From an uncultured Erythrobacteraceae bacterium (lineage in GTDB: Bacteria; Pseudomonadota; Alphaproteobacteria; Sphingomonadales; Sphingomonadaceae), in NCBI GenBank assembly GCA_946482075.1, contig CAMLQG010000089.1, forward strand, positions 1 through 14,816: a stretch of 14,816 nt of DNA, given 5' to 3'. This document shows, one piece after another, positions 1-4,759 of this stretch. The notes under the pieces are model-generated. The model was not told where the DNA came from. It saw nothing but the letters and a program-made list of their open reading frames with translations, and searched no databases. Every line of letters starts with the position of its first letter. Position 1 is the stretch's first letter. The translations under genes and the position numbers were made by a program.

Positions 1-822
1 CATGGGCGCCGCCGGATCCCGCGGCGGCGGAGCGCCGGCGCCGGGAGTCGCGCCCGGTCCGCCGGGACCGCCTTCACGCCCGCCGCCAAGCGATGCGTTG
101 AGCCAATACATGCCGGGGTTCGGCCAGGTGATCGCGAGCTTGCCGTCCTTGTCGGTCACCAGATCCATCTGGCCCAGCGCATCGCGATAGCGGATGCCGC
201 CGGGGATCACGGTCACCTTGAGGTCGGCGGCGGGCTTGCCGTCGAGCAGGAACTGGAAATCGGCCGTCTCGCCGGAGACGAGATCATTGGGATGCGTCAC
301 CGGCACGAGTTCCAGCCCGACGCCGGTCGGTTTGAAGAGCGCCGTGGTGGGCGAACCCAGCGTCACGAAGATCTCGTTGCGGTTGCTGGTCTCCGCCGTA
401 CGCACGTCGGTCGCGCCGGCGGGGATCGCCTTGGCCAGACTTTCCTTCGTGGTGCCGCGCGGCAGGCGTTCCTGCTTGCCGTTCAGCGTGTAGCTGCCCA
501 TCACGCCGCTCATCACCGAAGCGATGCGATAGGTGCCCTGCTGGGTCAGATGGACGTCGAACGTGGAACGGTACTTGCCGGTGGCGGCGTTTTCCAGCGG
601 CACGTCGGTTCCGTCGGGCGCGGTCGCCTTGATGTTTTCCGTGCGCATCGGATTATGTTCGAAATAGAACACGTCGTTCGACACGGCGGCATCCACCGTC
701 ACCCAGCTGTCCTGGCCCGACAGCACGGTGGAGGAGGGCAGCATCCACTGGCGGTGCGCCTGCGCCGATGCCGGAAGGAGCAGGGCGGCCAATGCGCCTG
801 CGATCAGAAACTTGCCTTTCAT
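1..822 (-). CDS. DUF4198 domain protein, secreted (3' end cut by window edge)
   Basis: 274 codons are visible and the gene continues past the left edge. The start is the ATG at 820-822, preceded by GAGGGG seven bases upstream. The N-terminus is a Sec signal peptide (MKGKF, then a leucine/alanine-rich core, ending ASAQA) and the predicted mature protein begins HRQWMLP. A histidine next to the cleavage site followed by a tryptophan is typical of DUF4198 proteins, a periplasmic beta-sandwich family linked by context to metal uptake. The end of the visible part is a glycine/proline-rich, probably disordered stretch (GGREGGPGGPG, then PPPRDP). It lies 13 bp behind the DUF2271 gene, so it is probably the last visible gene of a PepSY-DUF2271-DUF4198 operon. 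Family membership is fairly sure; a metal-handling role is inferred from family and from the Fur-like site upstream of the operon. Confidence 0.85.
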   Translation of the reverse strand, partial: MKGKFLIAGALAALLLPASAQAHRQWMLPSSTVLSGQDSWVTVDAAVSNDVFYFEHNPMRTENIKATAPDGTDVPLENAATGKYRSTFDVHLTQQGTYRIASVMSGVMGSYTLNGKQERLPRGTTKESLAKAIPAGATDVRTAETSNRNEIFVTLGSPTTALFKPTGVGLELVPVTHPNDLVSGETADFQFLLDGKPAADLKVTVIPGGIRYRDALGQMDLVTDKDGKLAITWPNPGMYWLNASLGGGREGGPGGPGATPGAGAPPPRDPAAPM

Positions 823-835
823 TGCCTATCCCCTC

Positions 836-1363
836 TTACTTGCCGAAAGTGATCGAAACGGCCCCGAGTTCGCTCTTGCCCGAAGCGCGCATCGTGGCGC
901 CGGTCTTGCCGGGCCAGGTGAACGGCACGCGCACCAGTTCGCGCCCGCCCACTTCGCGGGCGGCTTCCACGACCAGCGTATATTGGCCGCGCTTGATCGG
1001 ACCGAGCTGCGCGGCGGTGAACCGCACGGTCTGCTGGCCCGGAGCGCGCGTCGCGCCCGTCACGCCATCCGCGGCGAGGTTCATGCTCCGTCCCGCCACG
1101 CGCCACCATTGCCGCACGTCGCGCAGCCATTTGGTGCCTTCGTTGTTCTTCTTGTCATGATCGTACCAGACCTGCAGCGTCTTGGGCGCGGCGCCTTCCT
1201 GCTCCAGCCAGATCGCCACATAGGGGCGATGATATTCGGCGACCGACAGGCGCGGGATCGTGATGGTGACCGTCATGCCCTGCGCGAAGGCGGGCTGGGC
1301 GAGGCCGCCGGCGGCTCCGGCCGCGGCGACGCCGCGCAACAGCAATCGATGGTTGACCTGCAT
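836..1363 (-). CDS. DUF2271 domain protein, secreted
   Basis: 175 residues. The N-terminus is a signal peptide (HRLLLRG, then an alanine/glycine core, ending PAFA before QG), so the product is expected in the periplasm. The mature part is a single DUF2271 domain. Recognisable pieces are the YVAIWLEQ strand, the conserved WYDHDKKNNEGTKWLRD region, the RQWWR motif, a central GVTGATRAPG turn and the closing strand VPFTWPGK. The biochemical function of DUF2271 is unknown. It repeatedly sits with PepSY membrane proteins and DUF4198 proteins, and often near ApbE-type flavin transferases or TonB receptors, which suggests an envelope redox or metal process. The start is supported by AAGGAG eleven bases upstream; that site overlaps the stop of the PepSY gene, 15 bp away, so the two genes are co-transcribed. 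Family call is confident, function is not known. Confidence 0.87.
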   Translation of the reverse strand: MQVNHRLLLRGVAAAGAAGGLAQPAFAQGMTVTITIPRLSVAEYHRPYVAIWLEQEGAAPKTLQVWYDHDKKNNEGTKWLRDVRQWWRVAGRSMNLAADGVTGATRAPGQQTVRFTAAQLGPIKRGQYTLVVEAAREVGGRELVRVPFTWPGKTGATMRASGKSELGAVSITFGK

Positions 1364-1378
1364 TGGACGGGCGTCTCC

Positions 1379-2023
1379 TTAGTGGATGAAGATGACGGCG
1401 AGGATCGCCGGAATGCCGAAGCCGGCCGCGACCAGCGGCCAGGTGCTCCTGCGCTTGGCGGCGTGGAGCTTGAGCAGCAGCAGGCCGGTCAGCGCGAAGA
1501 CGAAGCACGCCACCGCGAAGATATCGATGAACCACTTCCACACCGTGCCGGAATTGCGGCCCTTGTGGAGATCGTTGAGATAGCTGATCCACCCGCGATC
1601 GGTAGTTTCGGCGGTGACGGCCCCGCTGTGGCGGTCGATCGCGATCCAACCGTCGCCGCCGGGGCGGGGGAGGCCGAGATAGATCTCGTCGGCGGACCAT
1701 TCCGCCGTGCCGGCCGCGTTCATTTTCAGCGTGTCGTTCGCCCAGCGCGCGATCTCGGGTGGGAGGGGCTTCTTCACGTCAGAGGCCTCGTTGGGCTTGA
1801 TGAGCGGCAGCAGCCGGGAGGGCAGCTGCTTGGCCTGTTCCACGATCACCGGTTCGCCTTCGACGTCCGCCGCATGGTTGAGCGTGATTCCGGTCAGCGC
1901 GAACAGCAGCAGGCCGATCAGGCTGACGGCCGAACTGATCCAATGCCAGGTATGCAGCTGCTTCAGCCAGAACACCTTGTGACCGGCCTTGCGTTTGGGA
2001 AGGGAAGCGGCGGCACTTGCCAT
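1379..2023 (-). CDS. PepSY-associated transmembrane protein (PepSY_TM-like)
   Basis: 214 residues, an inner-membrane protein. The first membrane segment follows the LHTWHW motif (H24, H27) at about residues 28-50 and ends in the typical LTGITLNHA (H50). A periplasmic stretch of about 95 residues holds the weak PepSY-like repeat (WSADEIYLGLPRPGGDGWIAID, a DRHSG turn, then an LNDLHKG motif with H153). Segments two and three are at about 165-185 and 195-213. The paired histidines at helix ends fit haem b or another cofactor, as in PepSY_TM reductases of iron acquisition; this is inference. It is the first gene of the minus-strand operon with DUF2271 and DUF4198. A Fur-box-like sequence lies 38 bp upstream of the start codon, which suggests iron-dependent expression. 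No strong Shine-Dalgarno is visible before the ATG, but the signature N-terminal motif begins only about 20 residues in, so a much later start is unlikely. Confidence 0.85.
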   Translation of the reverse strand: MASAAASLPKRKAGHKVFWLKQLHTWHWISSAVSLIGLLLFALTGITLNHAADVEGEPVIVEQAKQLPSRLLPLIKPNEASDVKKPLPPEIARWANDTLKMNAAGTAEWSADEIYLGLPRPGGDGWIAIDRHSGAVTAETTDRGWISYLNDLHKGRNSGTVWKWFIDIFAVACFVFALTGLLLLKLHAAKRRSTWPLVAAGFGIPAILAVIFIH

Positions 2024-2060
2024 CGGATCTGTACGGAGCCCCTGAGAATCTCAGGCGGCA

Positions 2061-2079
2061 GATAACGAGAACCATTCGC
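2061..2079 (-). promoter_or_regulatory. candidate Fur box
   Basis: GATAACGAGAACCATTCGC matches 14 of 19 positions of the classical consensus GATAATGATAATCATTATC, and both half-sites are recognisable. It ends 38 bp before the PepSY gene start, where Fur binding would block transcription. A second partial half-site sits next to it in the palindrome CTGAGAATCTCAG at 2043-2055, which again contains GAGAAT. The match was counted by eye; binding is not shown. Confidence 0.55.
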
Positions 2080-2104
2080 AAAAGCAAACGGAGACGGATT
2101 GAAA

Positions 2105-2122
2105 ATTGTATCAATTTGTATC
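2105..2122 (-). promoter_or_regulatory. possible promoter / direct repeat upstream of PepSY operon
   Basis: Read on the minus strand, TGATACAAT at 2105-2113 resembles an extended -10 element (TGN plus TACAAT); no convincing -35 is seen. On the plus strand the same stretch holds two copies of TTGTATC (2106-2112 and 2116-2122) exactly 10 bp apart, one helical turn. It lies 26 bp beyond the Fur-like site and could be the promoter that site controls. Weak support. Confidence 0.25.
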
Positions 2123-2158
2123 TGCGCCGCTCAGGCCCCGTCTTGCGCTGTGCGGCGG

Positions 2159-2172
2159 ATTTCCGCGGAAAT
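2159..2172. repeat. perfect 14-bp palindrome ATTTCCGCGGAAAT
   Basis: A perfect inverted repeat without spacer in the 326-bp gap between the divergent PepSY operon and the small secreted protein gene. Its core TTCCGCGGAA resembles the TTTTCGGAAA centre of the hairpin at 2248-2269. It could be a dimer-binding operator; no regulator is encoded nearby. Confidence 0.4.
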
Positions 2173-2247
2173 TTGCCCAGGCAAGCGTTGTGCGGCGCAA
2201 TCACTTCGAAAACCGAAGCAAAAGCGCGGATATATCGGGGGATAGGA

Positions 2248-2269
2248 AAATTGTTTTCGGAAACAATTT
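2248..2269. repeat. 9-bp inverted repeat AAATTGTTT / AAACAATTT
   Basis: Two perfect 9-base arms (2248-2256 and 2261-2269) with a TCGG loop. It ends 80 bp upstream of the small secreted protein gene at 2350 and 25 bp before a -10-like TATGAT at 2294-2299. A third weaker repeat, CTTCG-AAAAC-CGAAG, is at 2204-2218. No U-tract follows, so a terminator is less likely than a protein-binding site overlapping the promoter region. Confidence 0.4.
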
Positions 2270-2349
2270 GCGAACTTGTGCACCGCACACGGGTATGATC
2301 TAGGGCGCCGTCAATGTGGAATCCGTATTCAAGCTTGAAGGAAGTCAAC

Positions 2350-2643
2350 ATGAAGAAACTGCTCATCGCCGCCAGCGTGCTGGCGTTCACCGCCGCTCCC
2401 GTCCTCGCCAACGAAGTCGCCCAGGTTTCGCAGGCTTCGGCCACCTCGGGCGCGCAGCTCAAGAAGGGCCAGGTCGTGTATGGCGGCAACGGCCGCCGCA
2501 TCGGCAAGATCTTCCGCGTGAGCCCGGCTGGCGACGCGCAGATCATCATCGGCACCCGCCTGGTGACTGTCCCGGCTTCGACGATCACCGAAGCTGACGG
2601 CAAGCTTTCCACGTCGCTGACGTCGAAGGACCTCGCCAACTGA
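2350..2643 (+). CDS. small secreted hypothetical protein (97 aa)
   Basis: The protein begins MKKLLIAASVLAF and has a clear signal peptide cleaved after VLA (residue 20), so it is periplasmic or exported. The mature 77 residues start NEVAQVSQASA. They contain a compact region, LKKGQVVYGGNGRRIGKIFRV followed by IIIGTRLVTVPASTI, that reads like a small beta-barrel resembling a PRC-barrel (a G-x-x-IGKI turn followed by strands). The start is supported by AAGGAA about six bases upstream. An in-frame ATG further upstream at 2314 lacks a comparable site and would place residues before the signal peptide. The gene stands alone, followed by a strong terminator. I recognise similar short proteins in sphingomonads but know of no assigned function; PRC-barrel similarity is inference. 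Confidence 0.8.
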   Translation: MKKLLIAASVLAFTAAPVLANEVAQVSQASATSGAQLKKGQVVYGGNGRRIGKIFRVSPAGDAQIIIGTRLVTVPASTITEADGKLSTSLTSKDLAN

Positions 2644-2684
2644 TCAGGCAGGAGCGCCGGCAACCCGGCGCTGCGCTGAAACTC

Positions 2685-2717
2685 TTCGGGGGCGGACGCC
2701 TGGCGTCCGCCCCCGAA
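2685..2717 (+). terminator. strong hairpin terminator after the small secreted protein
   Basis: TTCGGGGGCGGACGCC (2685-2700) pairs perfectly with GGCGTCCGCCCCCGAA (2702-2717) around a single base, in practice a 14-bp stem with a small loop. It starts 42 bp after the stop codon. The trailing T-run is poor (TTG), so termination may depend on the stem or work in both directions. Confidence 0.7.
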
Positions 2718-2753
2718 TTGCGTCTGGGATAGATAAGTCGCTCTTTCCTCTCC

Positions 2754-2827
2754 CTCGTCATTCCCGCGAAAGCGGGAACCCCAGAGGAAGGCTCGAACCG
2801 GGTTCCCGCTTTCGCGGGAATGACGAG
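2754..2827. repeat. REP-like 28-bp inverted repeat pair
   Basis: Arms of 28 bp (2754-2781 and 2800-2827) are exact reverse complements around an 18-bp centre. Each arm is itself a small hairpin, TTCCCGC-GAAA-GCGGGAA, preceded by CTCGTCA. The motif GTCATTCCCGCGAAAGCGGGAA is familiar as a dispersed extragenic palindrome in many proteobacteria, so this is probably a REP doublet rather than a terminator unique to one gene. Copy number in the genome could not be checked. Confidence 0.7.
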
Positions 2828-3009
2828 GTAAGGGGTGCAGGGCACGCTTCCGACGAGAAAACCATTTTCCTACATCGCGAAAATATGGCCTAGCCTATCG
2901 GATGACGCGCCAGCCGTACCTCCTTGCGATCCCGATCCGGAGGGAGTTTACACGAACCTCCACGAAAAGTCACATCATCGCGACCACAATCCTTTTCCTA
3001 ATATACTAT
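2828..3009. other. gene-free stretch, nothing recognised
   Basis: With the terminator and REP pair this belongs to a 438-bp gene-free gap (2644-3081). The stretch is lower in GC than the surrounding genes. It carries a weak inverted repeat (GGAGG at 2939 region against CCTCC) and a TATACT at about 3003, but no gene to drive. Short open frames crossing it have neither ribosome-binding sites nor domain-like content. No RNA gene was recognised. Confidence 0.4.
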
Positions 3010-3042
3010 TTTTTAAAGAAAATTCCTGCCCTTCCCGGCAGG
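3010..3042 (-). terminator. intrinsic terminator of the DUF2459 gene
   Basis: Read on the minus strand, CCTGCC-GGGAAG-GGCAGG (3025-3042) forms a 6-bp stem with a 6-base loop, followed by AATTTTCTTT. This is a standard rho-independent layout about 40 bp beyond the stop at 3082. Confidence 0.65.
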
Positions 3043-3081
3043 GCCCACCAGCGCTTTCACCCCGTTCTGCGTAAACCGGCC

Positions 3082-3777
3082 TCACTTCCCGGCCGGCGGC
3101 ACCCATTGCATCACGCCGCCGGCGAAGGGCGTCCAGCGGCCCGTTCGGATGCCTGCGGCCGCCAGCGTGTCGCTGGTCCACTGGTTGCAGGTATTGGCGA
3201 AGCTGTAGCGTCCGCTCGTTTCGTAGAACACATCGTAGCTGTAATAGCCGGGGTGGACCTTGCGCGGCGCGGGCGGGATGACCGCCTCGATCCGCTGCAC
3301 CAGCCGGCGGTATTGCTCCCTCGTGATCCGCATCGGGCGGATCGTCGCATCGGGCGCGGGATAAGCATAGTGCGCCACGTGGAGCATGCCCTGGCCGCCG
3401 TAAAACAGGATGCGCAGCACCGTGGAGGCCGAAAGATCGGCCCAGGTCGGCGTTTCGAGGAAGACCTGCCGCTCGCCCCAGCTCACCGCGACATGGCTGT
3501 AGGGCTGGGCGGGATCGGCGACGTCGCTGGCGGGAAACTCCGCCCGCCAGTCCTTCACCTCCGTCGAAAGCGGCATGACCAGCGCGGTATGGACGCCGTT
3601 CGTCTCCACCATGATCGTCACGCCTTCGTCCGGTTCCTTCCAGCCGGCGTTGCGGGGAATGGCCGCTCCGATCGAACCCGTGGCGAGAAAGATGGCGGGC
3701 ACGGCAAGTATCGCGATGAGCGCGCTGTGCAGCACGGTCAGCGCGCGCCTGCCCGTCCTTCCTTCCTGCATGGCCAT
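3082..3777 (-). CDS. DUF2459 domain protein (TIGR02117-type), membrane-anchored
   Basis: 231 residues. A basic N-terminus (RTGRR) is followed by one hydrophobic segment at about 14-38, an uncleaved anchor or signal sequence. The DUF2459 domain fills the rest: VETNGVHTALVMP (H63), YSHVAVSWGERQVF (H95), FYGGQGMLHVAHY, and the C-terminal YSFANTCNQWTSDTL with C197 in a conserved N-x-C-N context. The early histidine and late N-C-N cysteine recall permuted papain-like (NlpC/P60-type) folds, so a thiol enzyme is possible; that is inference, as the family has no proven reaction. The family was named from a case near urease genes, but none are here. The first ATG is preferred over the one two codons later; GGAGGAG lies about 10-12 bases upstream. 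It is divergent from the phosphatase gene and has its own terminator. Confidence 0.85.
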   Translation of the reverse strand: MAMQEGRTGRRALTVLHSALIAILAVPAIFLATGSIGAAIPRNAGWKEPDEGVTIMVETNGVHTALVMPLSTEVKDWRAEFPASDVADPAQPYSHVAVSWGERQVFLETPTWADLSASTVLRILFYGGQGMLHVAHYAYPAPDATIRPMRITREQYRRLVQRIEAVIPPAPRKVHPGYYSYDVFYETSGRYSFANTCNQWTSDTLAAAGIRTGRWTPFAGGVMQWVPPAGK

Positions 3778-3808
3778 CTTTCCGGGGCTCCTCCTTCCCG
3801 AATGGACA

Positions 3809-3833
3809 AGTATATTCGATGGACGCGGAATAT
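3809..3833. promoter_or_regulatory. promoter-like elements between DUF2459 and phosphatase genes
   Basis: On the minus strand TATACT (3809-3814) is a good -10 candidate about 30 bp upstream of the DUF2459 start; its -35 is weak. It overlaps an inverted repeat ATATTC (3812-3817) / GAATAT (3828-3833) with a 10-base spacer, a possible operator in this 142-bp divergent gap. Confidence 0.3.
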
Positions 3834-3919
3834 CGACCTGCTAACATTGCTGCAGTGCCGCGATGCGGCTCGGCGCATCGCCTGAGCCCGGCGGCAGATT
3901 TCCGGATGGGATGGATAGA

Positions 3920-4693
3920 ATGCAGTCAGACAAAACGCGACTCGTCGCCTTCAAGGGCGCGCATAATTTTCGCGACATGGGCGGTTATCCGGCGGCGGAT
4001 GGCAAGCACACCGCCTGGGGCCGCCTCTATCGCTCGGGCACGATGGTCGAACTCAGCGATGAGGATCACGGCCTGCTCCACCAGCTCGAATTGCGGCTGA
4101 TCTGCGATCTGCGCTCCACGCGGGAAAGGACGGCCAAGCCGTCGCGCCTGCCTGCCGCGCCGAGCTTCGAGGTTTGGGCGCGCGAGCATCGCACCAGCGC
4201 TGCCGACGTGGTGGAAGCCATCCAGTCTCCGCAAGCGCATGACGGGCTCGGGGTGGAGCTGATGACCGAACTCTATCGCGAGCTGCCCTACGAGCAGTCG
4301 GACAGCTACACGGTGCTGTTCGAGCGGATCGCGCAGGGCGATCTGCCGCTGGTGTTCCACTGCACCGCCGGCAAGGACCGCACCGGCGTGGCCGCCGCAC
4401 TGCTGCTCGACCTGCTGGGCGTGCCGCGCGACATCATCGTCGAGGATTACGTGCTGACCGACCATAGCTTCGACAATCTGCGGCGCATCGTGCTCAGCGA
4501 TCCCGAGATGAGCGCGCTCAAGGATTACGACCAGCGCCTGTGGGAGCCGCTGCTGCGCGCGAACCCCGCCTATCTGGATGCGCTGTTCGAGACGATCGAG
4601 ACCTGCCACGGCACGACCGGAGATTATGTCCGCGAAGTGCTGGACCTCTCGACCGAACAGGTGGCGGCGATCCGCCAGGCGCTCCTGGTCTGA
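3920..4693 (+). CDS. tyrosine/serine protein phosphatase (Y_phosphatase3 family)
   Basis: 257 residues from the chosen start. The N-terminus carries the family hallmark, FKGAHNFRDMGGY (residues 11-23), followed by GRLYRSGTM and ICDLRSTRER, where D63 is a plausible general acid. The catalytic P-loop is HCTAGKDRTG, with nucleophile C148 and R154 intact, so the enzyme should be active on phosphotyrosine or phosphoserine, or possibly on a small phosphate ester or phosphoinositide. No signal peptide is seen, so it is probably cytoplasmic. In-frame ATGs exist at 3863, 3911 and 3920. The last is preferred because it has a GGATGGATAGA leader and places the family motif about 15 residues in. The gene is not operonic: it diverges from DUF2459 and converges on the TonB receptor gene. 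The cellular target is unknown. Confidence 0.88.
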   Translation: MQSDKTRLVAFKGAHNFRDMGGYPAADGKHTAWGRLYRSGTMVELSDEDHGLLHQLELRLICDLRSTRERTAKPSRLPAAPSFEVWAREHRTSAADVVEAIQSPQAHDGLGVELMTELYRELPYEQSDSYTVLFERIAQGDLPLVFHCTAGKDRTGVAAALLLDLLGVPRDIIVEDYVLTDHSFDNLRRIVLSDPEMSALKDYDQRLWEPLLRANPAYLDALFETIETCHGTTGDYVREVLDLSTEQVAAIRQALLV

Positions 4694-4704
4694 TCACCGT
4701 AACG

Positions 4705-4737
4705 AAAAAGGCCGCCGATGCTTTCGCACCGGCGGCC
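4705..4737 (-). terminator. terminator of the TonB-receptor gene (may act both ways)
   Basis: GGCCGCCG (4710-4717) pairs with CGGCGGCC (4730-4737). Inside, TGC/GCA closes a TTTC loop after one mismatch. On the minus strand it is followed by TTTTT (complement of 4705-4709), a good U-tract beginning about 50 bp beyond the receptor stop. On the plus strand, after the phosphatase, only a weak T-run (ATTT) follows. Confidence 0.7.
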
Positions 4738-4759
4738 CGATTTGGTCTCCAGGCTTTCC

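Noticed and set aside
728..2065. 445-codon plus-strand open frame across the DUF2271 and PepSY genes
   Set aside because: It spans two well-recognised genes on the other strand, and its translation has no recognisable domain.
2754..2827. CRISPR-type repeat
   Set aside because: There are only two copies, in inverted orientation with no further units; this fits a REP doublet.
2835..3074. 79-codon open frame in the gap before DUF2459
   Set aside because: No ribosome-binding site and low-complexity composition, and it overlaps the terminator of the DUF2459 gene.
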